A program made the translations under genes and the position numbers. Below are positions 31,625-41,800 of a stretch of DNA of 64,000 bases, piece after piece. The stretch is from Arthrobacter sp. ISL-65 (lineage in GTDB: Bacteria; Actinomycetota; Actinomycetes; Actinomycetales; Micrococcaceae). The DNA lies in NCBI RefSeq assembly GCF_018613795.1, contig NZ_JAGGPN010000020.1, forward strand, positions 85,289 to 149,288, written 5' to 3'. Within the stretch, counting starts at the first letter, position 1. Each line of letters opens with the position of its first letter. The notes beneath the pieces are model-generated. The model had not been told where the DNA came from, ran no database searches, and was given only the letters and a program-made list of their open reading frames with translations.

Positions 31625-32875
31625 TCAGGCCTTCATCGAGGTGGTCACGGCGAAGGCCACGGCGTTCTCCAGGGCCCCGGACACGGGATGGACGTTGACG
31701 GGCGCGTCGGCGGCCGGCAGGAAGGCGCTCGCGCCGCGGTCCAGCTGCAGGTCGCCCTTCGGCGAGTCAAGGATCACGGACCCGGCCACGACAATAATCA
31801 CCGCGGCGCCCGACTGTGCCAGCGGAACGGGCTCGCCGTCCGGCAGCAGTTCGATCCGCTGGAGCTGGAATTCGCGGAACGGCGGGCAGTACAGTTCCTG
31901 CCCGAGTCCGGAGGTCTCCGCCCGGAGCATGGGGACGCCTACCGATTCGAAGGCGACGGTGTTCAGCAGCTCGGGAATGTCGATGAACTTGGGCGTCAGT
32001 CCGCCGCGGAGCACGTTGTCCGAGGACGCCATCACCTCGACGCCGAGGCCGTGCAGGTATGCGTGCACGTTTCCGGCGGGCAGGTACACCGCTTCGCCCG
32101 GCTCCAGTGACAGCCGGTTCAGCAGCAGGGAGATCAGGACGCCGGGGTCGCCGGGGTACTCGCCGTGAAGGCTCAGCACCGTGGAAAGTTCCTGCTGGTA
32201 GGGCGCCATGGGTGCACCCGAGGCCAGCACATCCACCACCCGGGACGTAGCTTCCTGGATTTCCCCGCCCCCGGCGATCAGCCGTTCGAACGCCGACCTC
32301 AGCGCCGTGGCCTCCTCGGGTTGCGAGAGGTCCTCGATGACGTCCTTCAAGAGCTGCGGCACACCGTTGCCCGGGAGCTCCAGGCAGCCTGCCAGGTGGA
32401 GGAAGATGTCGCGGGACTTCTCCGGTGCACGGAAACCGCACAGTGCATCGAACGGGGTCAACGCGAAGATCATCTCCGGTTTGTGGTTGTCGTCCCGGTA
32501 ATTGCGGTGCGCAGCGTCGGCCGGCACGCCGTCGGCATTCTCGCGCGCGAAACCGGCCTTCGCCTGGTCAAGGCTCGGGTGGACCTGAAGCGACAGCGGC
32601 TTGGCCGCGGCGAGGATCTTGGCCAGGAACGGCAGGCGCGGTCCGAATTCGGCCACCGACTCAGATCCCAGAAAATGTTCCGGGTCCTCGCCGATGAGCA
32701 CGTTCAGCGGTGCCGTCGTGCCGTCCGGCCGGCTGGCCACCGACGGCGAGTCAGGGTGCGCGCCGATCCACAGCTCAGCTTCCGGTCCGCCCGACGCCGG
32801 CCGGCCAAGCAGGCCGGCGATCTCCGTCGTCGATCCCCAGGCATACGGCCGCAGGACGTTGTCGATTTCGTACAA
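31625..32875 (-). CDS. manA: Mannose-6-phosphate isomerase, class I
   Basis: Interconverts fructose-6-phosphate and mannose-6-phosphate, the entry to GDP-mannose and polyprenyl-phosphate-mannose. The protein is 416 aa. The TTG start has AAGGA 9 nt upstream. The zinc-site segments PLSLQVHPSLDQAKAGF and HKPEMIFALTPFDALCGFR, and the AVYLPAGNVHAYLHGLGVEVMASSDNVLRGGLT signature region, are all present. It is followed by the FemAB-like gene and preceded by the LCP gene in the same direction. It supplies mannose for the glycosylation enzymes in the window. Confidence 0.95.
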   Translation of the reverse strand: MYEIDNVLRPYAWGSTTEIAGLLGRPASGGPEAELWIGAHPDSPSVASRPDGTTAPLNVLIGEDPEHFLGSESVAEFGPRLPFLAKILAAAKPLSLQVHPSLDQAKAGFARENADGVPADAAHRNYRDDNHKPEMIFALTPFDALCGFRAPEKSRDIFLHLAGCLELPGNGVPQLLKDVIEDLSQPEEATALRSAFERLIAGGGEIQEATSRVVDVLASGAPMAPYQQELSTVLSLHGEYPGDPGVLISLLLNRLSLEPGEAVYLPAGNVHAYLHGLGVEVMASSDNVLRGGLTPKFIDIPELLNTVAFESVGVPMLRAETSGLGQELYCPPFREFQLQRIELLPDGEPVPLAQSGAAVIIVVAGSVILDSPKGDLQLDRGASAFLPAADAPVNVHPVSGALENAVAFAVTTSMKA

Positions 32876-32917
32876 AGCCAGGTGTCCTTCTCTCTTGCAG
32901 CAGGTGGGGCTTAAGGC

Positions 32918-34582
32918 TTAAAGGGCAGCGCACTGGCCGTTGGTGGCCACAAGGTCGCGGATGGCCTGCTCGTTGCCCTCGCGCTTGAACTGGTTCAGCA
33001 TCTCCTCCGTGATTGGTTCCCCCTCAGGGGTGGTGGTCACCGGGGTGAAGTCCGACGACGACGATGGTGACGGTGAGGGGGTGGTGGCCGGAAGGCCCGC
33101 CAGGGGACCTGCTGCCCGGCCCGCAGCGGAGAGACCGCTGCCTGGCACGGAGCTGGGCTGCAGCACAGTGTCCTGGAGCCCGGTGTCATCCGCCGCGGCG
33201 GCCGGCGGCGATTCGGAGCTGGCGGAAGCGAGCAGCTTCTTGACGCGGTCATGGATCTGGCCAAAGTCGGGCACCGTGGAGAAGGACGCATCGAAGTCCG
33301 GCGGCCCGATGGTGAGCCTCTTGACTTCCGTGCCCTTGGCCTTCATGGCCAAGTCCACGAAACTGCCGAGCTGGCTGGAGGAGATGTTGGAATCAACCAC
33401 CTTGGTGCCGGCGTTGGCGATGTCCTCGAACTTTGCCAGCAGGGTTCCCGGGTCCAGCTGTTTCAGCATGGCCTGCTGGACGCATTGCTGCCGCGCGATC
33501 CGGGCGTAATCGTCCACGAACTCGCGGGACCGGCCGTACCAGAGAGCGTGATATCCGTCCAGCTTCTGGTCGCCGGCCGGAATCCAGCCCAGGGGCATGC
33601 CGTGGATGCCATTGGCCTCGTCGACCATGTCGCCGCTGATGGGCACCCAGCCGCCGGCCTTGATCCGGATGCCGCCCATCGCGTCGATCAGCTTCGCAAA
33701 GCCGTCCATGTCCACCAGCACATAGGCCTGCACCGTGATGCCGAGAGTGCCGGACACCGCTTCCAGGGTTGCCTGCGCTCCGGGGTCGGCAACGCCGGGG
33801 TACAGGTCCTTGTGCTCGTTGGTGACCTCGGTGTTGATGGCGTTGATGAGGCATTCGTCGCCGCAGTTGTAGCCCTCAGGATAGATCTGCCGCATGGGCG
33901 AGCCCTCGCTGAACTGGGCGTTCTGCAGGTTTCGCGGCACCGAGATGATGGCGGTCTGGCCGGACTTGGCATCGACGCTGAGCACGGACAGGCTGTCCGG
34001 GCGGCGTCCGGTGCGGTCGGCACCCGCGTCGCCGCCCATCATGAGGAAGTTGTAGCGGCCGTCGACGGGGTCAATGGCCGGTCCGGCATTGAAGATGCTT
34101 CCAATCGCATTCCGGCTGACATTGAGCAGGTAGGCGGCGTAGCCCAGTGATCCGCTGCTCACCACCATTGCCAGAACAAGCGCAATTACGACGGCGGGCC
34201 GCATCCGGGCGGGCAGCAGCACCGGCCGGATGAGACGCAGGGTGTTGACGAACAGCACCAGCCAACCCACCGCCAGCGCGGCAAGGGCCAGGACGATGAG
34301 TAGCGAGGCCACCGGATTGGTGATGATGTTGATCAGCAGGGTCCGGTTGGTGAACAGCAGTACCAGGGCAATGACCGCGAGCAGCCAGGCGCCCAGTGTC
34401 ACGCGCAGGGCGATCCGGCCGATCTTGCGGTCCCCGGCCACGATCTGCGCGCTGCCGGGCACCAGCAGCGTGAGCAGGATCAGCAGGAACGCGCGCTTGG
34501 TCCGCACAGGTTCGGCGGCACTCGACGGGTTACGGACGGGGTCCGTCAGGAGGCCCTGGGACGGCAGTTCGGTATTGGACAT
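32918..34582 (-). CDS. LCP (LytR-CpsA-Psr) family wall-polymer ligase
   Basis: Membrane enzyme attaching undecaprenyl-linked glycopolymers to peptidoglycan. It is long at 554 aa: four membrane segments (about 30-46, 60-78, 92-114, 129-151) precede the LCP domain (about 175-430), instead of the usual single helix. The domain shows the family residues in FLMMGGDAGADRTGRRPDSL, ISVPRNLQ and the KLDGYHALWYGRSREFVDDYARIARQQC motif. The C-terminus is a Ser/Pro-rich linker and a conserved tail (LNQFKREGNEQAIRDLVATNGQC). It lies between purE and manA, as in the related mycobacterial neighbourhood. Confidence 0.92.
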   Translation of the reverse strand: MSNTELPSQGLLTDPVRNPSSAAEPVRTKRAFLLILLTLLVPGSAQIVAGDRKIGRIALRVTLGAWLLAVIALVLLFTNRTLLINIITNPVASLLIVLALAALAVGWLVLFVNTLRLIRPVLLPARMRPAVVIALVLAMVVSSGSLGYAAYLLNVSRNAIGSIFNAGPAIDPVDGRYNFLMMGGDAGADRTGRRPDSLSVLSVDAKSGQTAIISVPRNLQNAQFSEGSPMRQIYPEGYNCGDECLINAINTEVTNEHKDLYPGVADPGAQATLEAVSGTLGITVQAYVLVDMDGFAKLIDAMGGIRIKAGGWVPISGDMVDEANGIHGMPLGWIPAGDQKLDGYHALWYGRSREFVDDYARIARQQCVQQAMLKQLDPGTLLAKFEDIANAGTKVVDSNISSSQLGSFVDLAMKAKGTEVKRLTIGPPDFDASFSTVPDFGQIHDRVKKLLASASSESPPAAAADDTGLQDTVLQPSSVPGSGLSAAGRAAGPLAGLPATTPSPSPSSSSDFTPVTTTPEGEPITEEMLNQFKREGNEQAIRDLVATNGQCAAL

Positions 34583-34591
34583 GGCAGATCC

Positions 34592-35179
34592 CTATCGGCT
34601 GCTCCGGAGAGCCACGTTTGCCTCGGAGAAGACTTCGTTGACTTTCTGGCGGAGGTTGGCACCTTTCCGGCTCGCGACGTCGTTGAGTTCCTGGGCGAAG
34701 TCCAGGAGCTCCGTGCGGAGACGGACGGAGAGGTCGTCGGTGCCGGAAGCCAGCATGCGGACGGCGAGCAGGCCTGCGTTCCGGGCCCCGGCAATGGAGA
34801 CCGTGGCCACCGGAACCCCGGCGGGCATCTGCACGATGGAGAGCAGGGAATCCATGCCGTCCAGCGTCTTCAGCGGGACCGGAACACCGATCACGGGCAG
34901 GGGAGTGACGGAAGCCAGCATGCCCGGCAAGTGCGCGGCACCGCCTGCGCCGGCAATGATCACGCGGAGGCCGCGCTCGTGCGCCGTCTGTCCGTAGCGG
35001 ATCATCTCGGTGGGCATGCGGTGGGCGGAGACAACATCCGCCTCGAACGGAATGCCGAACTCGGCCAGGGCATCAGCCGCCGCCTCCATGACGGGCCAGT
35101 CTGAATCCGAGCCCATGACGAGGCCTACCAGGGGAGAGGGGGCGCCGGTTTCCGGTGCTGCAGCGGATTCGGGGCTCAT
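34592..35179 (-). CDS. purE: N5-carboxyaminoimidazole ribonucleotide mutase
   Basis: Converts N5-CAIR to CAIR in purine synthesis, acting with PurK. The protein is 195 aa. [20 protein letters not shown] and [11 protein letters not shown] hold the substrate-binding Ser and His, and [16 protein letters not shown] is the family glycine-rich segment. Residues 1-17 are an Ala/Pro-rich extension. It overlaps purK by ATGA, so the two are translationally coupled. The C-terminal helix extends beyond the E. coli protein, as is usual in actinobacteria. Confidence 0.95.
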   Translation of the reverse strand: MSPESAAAPETGAPSPLVGLVMGSDSDWPVMEAAADALAEFGIPFEADVVSAHRMPTEMIRYGQTAHERGLRVIIAGAGGAAHLPGMLASVTPLPVIGVPVPLKTLDGMDSLLSIVQMPAGVPVATVSIAGARNAGLLAVRMLASGTDDLSVRLRTELLDFAQELNDVASRKGANLRQKVNEVFSEANVALRSSR

Positions 35180-36366
35180 GGGGTCTCCTCGGTGGTGCCT
35201 GCCACGGACGGCAGTCTGCCGTCACGGATGATGTTTGCCACGGTGGTGGCGCGCTGCCGGAGGGAGTCGACGTCCGCGGCAGACGCGCCCACCAGGTTAA
35301 CGTGGCCGATTTTCCGGCCCGGACGCACGGACTTGCCGTAGCAGTGGACCTTGGCGGCCGGTTCCGCCGCCAGCGCGGCGGGGAACGCGGAGAAGAGGTC
35401 CTGGTTGTCGCCGCCCAGGAAGTTCTTCATCACGGTAACCGGGCCCAGGACGTCAGTAGCGCCGAGCGGCAAGTTCAGGACAGCCCGCAGGTGCTGTTCG
35501 AACTGGCTGGTGACGGAACCGTCCTGTGTCCAGTGTCCGGTGTTGTGGGGGCGCATTGCCAATTCATTGATCAGGAATCCGGCGCCGGTGCCGGGCGTCT
35601 CGAACATCTCCACGGCCATGACGCCGGTAACGCCGAGTTCATTGGCGATCCGGAGGGCAGCCTCTTCGGCGGCTGCAGCCACCTCAACGGAAATGTTCTG
35701 TGCCGGTGCGATCACTTCGTCGCAGACGCCGTCCACCTGGATGGTGTGGACAACAGGCCAGGCACGGGACGCCCCGTCCAGGGTGCGGGCCACCAGCGCA
35801 GAGAGCTCGCGGCTGAACTCCACCTTGGCCTCGACGAGGAGCGGGCTCATGGCCTCGAACCAGTCGGCGGTTTCCGCGGCTTCCTCCGGCGAGCCGACGA
35901 TGCGCACGCCCTTTCCGTCGTAGCCGCCCCGCGGGGTCTTGAGCACCACGGGCCAGCCGATCCGGTCCCCGAAGCTGACCAGGCCGGCGACGTCGTCCAC
36001 TGCGGCCCACTCGGGGTTGGGCAGTTCGAGGCGGTCGATGGCCGCGCGCATGACGAGCTTGTCCTGGGCGTTGACCAGGGCGTCGGGGCCGGGCTGGACG
36101 TTCACTCCGGCTTCGATCAGGGCATAGAGGTGATCGCCCGGAACGTGCTCGTGGTCAAAGGTCATCACGTCAAGGCCCTTGGAGAATTCCATCAGGGCCG
36201 CGAGATCCTTGTAGTCGCCCACGGGGGCGTGGGGGACAGCGGAGACCGCGGATACGTCTTCGCCCTCGGCCAAAACACGGAGTTCAAAGCCCAGGGCAGT
36301 GGCGGCAGGGGCCATCATGCGCGCAAGCTGGCCGCCGCCAACCACGCCGATTACTGGAAAAGTCAC
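35176..36366 (-). CDS. purK: N5-carboxyaminoimidazole ribonucleotide synthase
   Basis: ATP-grasp enzyme that carboxylates AIR to N5-CAIR. The protein is 396 aa with a GTG start. The N-terminal Rossmann-like start is [18 protein letters not shown], the ATP-grasp core has [17 protein letters not shown], and the C-terminal part includes [29 protein letters not shown]. It is first in the purK-purE pair. TAGGCT lies 7 nt before the start, and the intervening GGATGAT could weakly serve as a ribosome site. Confidence 0.95.
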   Translation of the reverse strand: MTFPVIGVVGGGQLARMMAPAATALGFELRVLAEGEDVSAVSAVPHAPVGDYKDLAALMEFSKGLDVMTFDHEHVPGDHLYALIEAGVNVQPGPDALVNAQDKLVMRAAIDRLELPNPEWAAVDDVAGLVSFGDRIGWPVVLKTPRGGYDGKGVRIVGSPEEAAETADWFEAMSPLLVEAKVEFSRELSALVARTLDGASRAWPVVHTIQVDGVCDEVIAPAQNISVEVAAAAEEAALRIANELGVTGVMAVEMFETPGTGAGFLINELAMRPHNTGHWTQDGSVTSQFEQHLRAVLNLPLGATDVLGPVTVMKNFLGGDNQDLFSAFPAALAAEPAAKVHCYGKSVRPGRKIGHVNLVGASAADVDSLRQRATTVANIIRDGRLPSVAGTTEETP

Positions 36367-36373
36367 ATCATCC

Positions 36374-36379
36374 AGCCTA
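36374..36379 (-). promoter_or_regulatory. -10 box TAGGCT, 7 nt before the purK GTG
   Basis: Minus strand TAGGCT, GGATGAT, GTG. No purine riboswitch or obvious PurR palindrome is seen upstream. Confidence 0.45.
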
Positions 36380-36562
36380 CAGAAAAGGAGCGCGGTTGCC
36401 GTCTTTCATGGCTGTGAAGGTCCAGGAGTCGCACGATTTTGGTGGCACGGCTGCCGATCGGACCGTCCGGTGCAGGGCCGCTTTGAGGTTACTCCCGGAA
36501 AACGGGGCTAAAATGGGAGCTTGGCCCATCGGCCCCCACTATTCAGACGGCCACGGAGGGTC

Positions 36563-37129
36563 ATGATTTACACACTTGCAGAGCGCATCCGGGGACTCGC
36601 CTCGCTTTTCTGGCGCGAGGTGGCGAAGTTCGGTGCCGTGGGCGGTGTGGCGTTTGTCATTGACAACGGGCTGACTTACTACCTGATGCACGGGCCCATG
36701 ACGGACAGCGAGGCCAAAGCCCGCTTTGTGGGTGCCACCGTCGCCACCATGTTTTCCTGGATCGCCAACCGTCTCTGGACGTTCCGGCACCGCCGCCAGG
36801 CCAACGTCGTGCGTGAATTCCTGATGTTCATCCTCATCAACGGCATCGGCATCGGCATCTCCACAGGGTTTACGGCCCTGGCGAAGTATTCGTTGGGCGT
36901 CACGGACAAGAACATGCTCTTCGCTGCGGGTGTGGTGGGCATTCTGGTCGCCACGGTGGTCCGCTTCTTTGCCTACCGGTTCCTCGTGTTCAACCAGGAG
37001 CTGGACCAGGAGCCGGAGTTCTCCCACGACCACGAGATCATCGAGGTACACCACCACTCCGCCCAGCCGGCGGAGCGCGTCCTGGAACCGGACGTGGACG
37101 ATCCCGAGCGGCCCGTCCGGCCAAGCTAG
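36563..37129 (+). CDS. GtrA family membrane protein
   Basis: Four-helix membrane protein of 188 aa of the GtrA/flippase-associated type, linked to transfer of polyprenyl-phosphate-linked sugars across the membrane. The ATG at 36563 has a GGAGGG ribosome site. Motifs are VAKFGAVGGVAFVIDNGLTYYL, MFSWIANRLWTFRHRR and FFAYRFLVF. The C-terminal 50 residues are acidic and His-rich. In mycobacteria the same purK neighbour is a GtrA-like gene (Rv3277), so the synteny is conserved. It is divergent from purK. Confidence 0.88.
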   Translation: MIYTLAERIRGLASLFWREVAKFGAVGGVAFVIDNGLTYYLMHGPMTDSEAKARFVGATVATMFSWIANRLWTFRHRRQANVVREFLMFILINGIGIGISTGFTALAKYSLGVTDKNMLFAAGVVGILVATVVRFFAYRFLVFNQELDQEPEFSHDHEIIEVHHHSAQPAERVLEPDVDDPERPVRPS

Positions 37130-37164
37130 TCCCGGTGGCCCCCTCCAGGGCGGGCAGGCGTCAC

Positions 37165-37863
37165 TCAGTCGCCGTGGATGCGCTCCGCTGCGAGAAGCTT
37201 CTCCGTCAGTTCCACGTCGCCATGGACCAGGACCACTGAGCCGTCGCTCTTCCACGCGCCCAGGGCGTTGGCCAGCGCCGCCTCGAGACCGTCGGCGGCG
37301 AGCACCAGGAGCCGCGCGCTCGGCTCGTGTCCCGCGGCAAACTCGGCCAGGAGGGCTTCATGCCGGACGGCTGCACCGTCCGAATTCTGAACCGCGGGAG
37401 CCCCCGGATCGGGGTCGTTGTGGGCCATGAACACGTCACCGTGTGACCGGACCTCCGCGGCATAGTCGAGAACTCCGGCGGGCAAGTCGCCGGGCCACCG
37501 CATAGCCAGGGCGGGCAGCGGAACGGCGATGACGGCGTCGAATCCGTCCTCTGCGGTGTCCGGCTCGGACGTGGCGAGCAGGTCAGCCTCACCGGATCCG
37601 AGGACGACCTCCATGCCCAGCTGCCAGGCGGCGAGGGCCCAGATGATGGATTTCCAGTGCGCGGGCAGGTCCAGCCGCAGCCGCATGCCCGGTTCGGCGT
37701 CGAGTTCGTCCTGGAGCAAATTGCTGGTCTTTGCGACCCAGTTGTCCAGCACGCGGCCGGAGAGTTCCACGCGCTCCGCGTCGGGGCCGTACCAGGTCAA
37801 ACGCGGTGAGGTGGAGTGGCCCGAGCGCAGGGCAGTCATCAGGTCAGTGGCCGGGATGTTCAT
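37165..37863 (-). CDS. TIGR03089 family protein
   Basis: Actinobacterial protein of 232 aa with remote similarity to the N-terminal part of AMP-binding enzymes. It contains PRLTWYGPDAERVELSGRVL and ANKLLQDE-like NLLQDELDAEPGMRLRLDLP, but lacks the SGTTG ATP loop, so it is not a complete acyl-CoA synthetase. Function is unknown. In many actinobacteria it sits between the LCP/GtrA genes and whiB, as here. The ATG at 37863 has CAAGAT 6 nt upstream, and an earlier in-frame start is unsupported. Confidence 0.8.
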   Translation of the reverse strand: MNIPATDLMTALRSGHSTSPRLTWYGPDAERVELSGRVLDNWVAKTSNLLQDELDAEPGMRLRLDLPAHWKSIIWALAAWQLGMEVVLGSGEADLLATSEPDTAEDGFDAVIAVPLPALAMRWPGDLPAGVLDYAAEVRSHGDVFMAHNDPDPGAPAVQNSDGAAVRHEALLAEFAAGHEPSARLLVLAADGLEAALANALGAWKSDGSVVLVHGDVELTEKLLAAERIHGD

Positions 37864-38092
37864 GGCTTCATCTTGCCACGCCTTCTTGCGTGATCTCCGG
37901 CACAACAGTTTGTAAGGTCGTTTGCCTTAACGCCCCCGCTGACGGCAGAATTGCCGGAATTGTGCGCGCGCCGGGAAGGATACTAAGGTTGCTGTCGAAT
38001 TCCAGGCGCGCGCCGGGCGGCGCGGGCGAAAAATTCCCGGGCGTGGCGCGCCTGCTGTTTGGCTCGGACATTGATTATTATTCCGTCCCGGC

Positions 38093-38122
38093 TTGACTCC
38101 CCACTACTTACACGCGTGTAAT
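38093..38122 (+). promoter_or_regulatory. Predicted whiB promoter (TTGACT-18-TGTAAT)
   Basis: The -35 TTGACT (38093-38098) and -10 TGTAAT (38117-38122) each match the consensus at five of six bases, with an 18-nt spacer. Initiation near 38130 gives a leader of about 85 nt containing the inverted repeat at 38151-38174. Confidence 0.6.
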
Positions 38123-38150
38123 TAGATATTGAAAAGCCGCGGCGAACTCT

Positions 38151-38174
38151 CAGGGACACCACGTAGTGTCCCTG
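38151..38174. promoter_or_regulatory. Inverted repeat CAGGGACAC-CACGTA-GTGTCCCTG before whiB
   Basis: Perfect 9-bp arms with a 6-nt spacer in the whiB leader. Each arm contains GACAC, the core recognised by the developmental regulator WhiA in Streptomyces. It could be a WhiA or WhiA-WhiB operator, or fold as an RNA hairpin. Confidence 0.55.
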
Positions 38175-38214
38175 AACGTCGGGCCGGGGGCCGCACTACT
38201 CAGGAGGGGACGCC

Positions 38215-38775
38215 ATGGGGCAAGCGGAGCGTATGCATGATGATGCCGTTGTGGCCGGCCAGGCCACAGCAAAGTACAGGTCTCGGGGGGTACCCAGTGA
38301 CTGGTACGTAGATCCGGCTGATCCGGACGCCGCAGAGCGGTACAACCTGGACACGTCTGCCTCTTTGCAGGACCAGGCCACAGCCTTCCTGGCCCAGCAT
38401 GACGCCCTACAGAACGAATCCCTGCTGGCCGGACAGCCGCGGCAGGACGACGACGATCTCGATCCCCCCATGGAGATCCGGAACCCGGCATCCTCCACGC
38501 TGGCCCAGCCGGTGTGGATCGGCTTGCCGCTGCAGCAGGATTTCGACGACGAAGGCGAGCTCGGGTGGCAGACTGATGCCCTCTGCGCCCAGACCGATCC
38601 GGAGGCTTTTTTCCCGGAAAAGGGCGGTTCCACACGGGACGCCAAGAAAGTCTGCGGAGCGTGCAGCGTGCGGTCGCAGTGCCTGGAGTACGCCCTGGCT
38701 AATGATGAACGGTTCGGGATTTGGGGTGGCCTCTCCGAGCGTGAGCGCCGACGGCTGAGGAAGCGAGCAGTCTAA
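38215..38775 (+). CDS. WhiB family Fe-S transcriptional regulator
   Basis: Small Wbl regulator with a [4Fe-4S] cluster that acts with the principal sigma factor. The protein is 186 aa with a GGAGGGG ribosome site. The four cluster cysteines are C124, C147, C150 and C156 (ALCAQTD, KVCGACSVRSQCLEY). The Wbl turn GIWGGLSERERRRLRKRAV closes the protein. An unusually long N-terminal extension (about 110 residues) precedes the Wbl domain. The position next to GT2, DUF5719 and DUF3499 genes matches WhiB2/WhmD (Rv3260c), linked to septation in mycobacteria and sporulation in Streptomyces. Confidence 0.93.
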   Translation: MGQAERMHDDAVVAGQATAKYRSRGVPSDWYVDPADPDAAERYNLDTSASLQDQATAFLAQHDALQNESLLAGQPRQDDDDLDPPMEIRNPASSTLAQPVWIGLPLQQDFDDEGELGWQTDALCAQTDPEAFFPEKGGSTRDAKKVCGACSVRSQCLEYALANDERFGIWGGLSERERRRLRKRAV

Positions 38776-38804
38776 TTCTTCAGGAAGTACACGTCACTGC
38801 CGTT

Positions 38805-41800
38805 GTGGTAGCCCACAACGGCAGTGACTATCTGCCCAGGACACTTTCAGCGCTGGCCGCCCAGACCCGGCCTGCGGACACCGTGATCGGGGTGGATACC
38901 GGCTCACAGGACAATTCGGCTGCCCTCCTGCAGCGCGCCGTCGGCGATGCCAATGTCATCACCGTCAATGGCGGCAAGGCAGGGATGGGTGCTGCAGTGC
39001 GGGCCGGACTCGCCGCCTTGGCTCCATGGAGCCGGCAGGGCACACGAGACCGGTCCGAATGGATCTGGCTGCTGCACGACGATGCGGCACCTGCCCCCGA
39101 AGCGCTGGCCGAACTGCTGTATGCGGTGGAGCGCGCCCCGTCCGTTACTGTCGCGGGCTGCAAGCAGCTGGACTGGAACGCCAGGCGGCGCTTGATCGAC
39201 GTCGGGCTTTCCACCAGCCGCTGGGCCGAGCGGCTCACGCTCATCGAGGCGGACGAACTCGACCAGGGCCAATACGACGGACGTTCCGACACCTTCGCGG
39301 TCAACTCCGCCGGCATGCTGGTCCGGCGCGACATCTGGGAGCACCTCAAAGGGTTTGACCCGGCTCTCCCCGGCACCGGCGACGACGTCGACTTCTGCTG
39401 GCGGAACCGGCTGGCCGGACACCGGGTGGTGGTGGTTCCCAGCGCGAGGATGTTCCATGTGTCCCACCGGCCGCATGCCCTTGGCACGGCCTCGGCCGCG
39501 CGCAAGGCGCAGGTGCACCTGCGGCTCAAGCACGCCCCGCTGTTGGCGCTGCCGCTGCACGCTGTCGGGGCCCTCTTCGGGAGCCTCCTCCGGCTGATCT
39601 TCAGCATCGCCGTGAAGGACCCCGGATACGGCTTCTCGCAGCTCCTGGCAACAGCCGCAGCCCTCGCCAGGCCCGCAGCCCTCGCCCGGGGGCGGCGCAA
39701 CGCTGCCCGCACCCGCCGTGTCCGCCGCTCCGTGGTCAAAGCGCTGCAGACCGAACGGCGCGAAGTGTGGGGCCACCGGCGCTCCCTGATGGAGGCCTTG
39801 GGCGCAGACGACGCCCAGGGCTCCGAGGACAGCAATGATCCGCTGGAGGAACAGCCCAGCGGCGACTCGACGGACGACTTCGCGGCGCTGTCGACGAACG
39901 AGCGGGGCTGGGTGGGGAACGGTGCCGTCGCCGCGGTGATTCTCGCCACCGTGGCGTCCTTCGCCGGCCTTGCAGCGCTCTTCCAGGCCGACGCTGCCGC
40001 CGGAGGCGCACTCCTGCCCGTCTCAGCGCGGCTGGAGGACATCTGGCACCACGCCTCCAGCTGGTGGATCGGACTGGGCGCCGGACTTCCGGGGCACGGC
40101 GACCCCTTCGGCTATGTCCTCTGGATCCTCGGACTGCTGGGCGGAGGCAACGCGAACGGCGCCGTTATCTGGCTGCTCCTGCTGGCCATGCCGCTCTCCG
40201 GCCTGGCTGCCTGGTTCGCCTCCGGCGCCCTGACCTCCTACCGCCGGTTCCGGCTGGCGGGTGCGCTGGTCTGGGCAGCAGCGCCCGCCCTGCAGGTGGC
40301 TGTCAACCAGGGGCGCCTCGGGGCCCTGCTGGCGCACGTCATGATGCCGCTGCTGGTCCTGGCGCTGCTGCGGGCCACCGGTTCCGCTCTCGGACGCGGC
40401 CGCTTCGCCCCCGTTCCGGCCGGCAGCCTCGCGGACCAGCCGCCGGCCAAGCCCGGAGTCAATGGCACGCCGTCCTGGACGGCAGCCGCAGCTGCCGGGC
40501 TGGCGCTGGCGGTCATCACCGCCGCAGCCCCGTCGCTCCTGCTGCCGGCCGCCGTCGTGATCATTGTCCTGAGCCTGTTGCTGGGCAAGCGCGGACGCAC
40601 GCTCTGGTGGGCACTGCTGCCGAGCGCTGCGCTGTTTGTGCCGTTTGCGCTGTCCACCCTCGACCGGCCCAGGGCCCTGCTTGCCGACCCCGGACTGCCG
40701 CTGCCCTTCGAGGCCGCTGCGGTGTGGCAGCAGATCCTGGGCCAGCCGCTCGGTTTCGACCCGGCCGGCGGTCTCTCCGGGCTGGCGCTCTTTTCCGGCG
40801 GTTCCGTCCCCTGGGCGTTGCTGCTGGCCCTCCTGATCGGAGCCCCGCTCCTGGCGCTGGCTATAGCCGCGCTCTTCATTCCGCTCCGGATCCGCCCGGA
40901 CCGCCGCGGCCGTGTCGCCAGGGCCCTCTGGGTCGCAGCGCTGGTGGTGCTGGCCGGCGGATGGCTGGCAGCCCACGTCGCCACCGGGGCCGGCCCAGAG
41001 GCCCTCGTGGCGCCTTTCACCGGTCCGGCAGTCTCGGCCGCCGTGTTTGGGCTGCTTGGAGCGGCCATCATCGGCGGCGACGGCCTCCTGGCGCTTGCCG
41101 GGTCCGGATCTGACAACGTGTCCCGCGGCGGGGGAGTGCGGCACGCCGCCGCCGCCCGCGGTGCCGCGGCGCTGGCGCTGGTGCTCCTGCTCGCCGGACC
41201 GCTGGCCGGGCTGGCGGTCTGGACGGTGCAGAATGTCGTGCAGCCGGCCGACGCCGCGGTGCACGCTGACACTGCCGACCTCGGGGCGCCCCGGCTCGTG
41301 GGTCCCACGGACCCGCGGATGCTGCCCGCCACCGCTGTGGACCGCGGTGAGGGACCGGAGCAGACCCGGACGCTGCTGATAAGCACCGGCGAGGACGGAA
41401 CGTACAGCGCCACCCTTATGCGCGGCGGCGGCACCACGCTGGACAGCCTCTCAACCATCGCGGCCGCCCGGGACATCCTGGGCAACCCCGGGCAGGAATC
41501 GGTCCGCGACGACGACGAGGTCACTGCGGCGCTGCGCACCAGCGTGGCAACCCTGGTGGCTGCCCGCGGGGTCGACCCGCGGCCCGAACTGGAGCGGCTC
41601 GGCGTCGGATTCGTCGTCCTGCGCGCCGCTGACACTGCGGCCCAGCTGACCGCCAGCCGGATGGACGCGGTCCCCGGGCTGACAGCCGTAGGGCCCACTG
41701 ACTCGGGCTGGCTCTGGCGCGTGACGCCGCTGAACGACGCCGTCCTGCAGCCTGCCGACGTCGCACACCGTGTGCGCATTGTGGACAGCAAGGGCGCCAC

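Larger units (their letters stand above)
37864..38214. other. Divergent regulatory region between TIGR03089 and whiB
   Basis: About 350 nt with no convincing gene. It contains the leftward CAAGAT -10-like box (37870-37875), a short repeated GCGCGCGCCGGG word, the whiB promoter at 38093-38122, and a 24-nt inverted repeat at 38151-38174. The size and content suggest that whiB is strongly regulated. Confidence 0.5.

Noticed and set aside
37165..37863. TIGR03089 protein as an acyl-CoA synthetase
   Set aside because: It matches only the N-terminal portion of AMP-binding enzymes. The ATP-binding SGTTG loop and the C-terminal lysine domain are absent, and the length is a third of normal.
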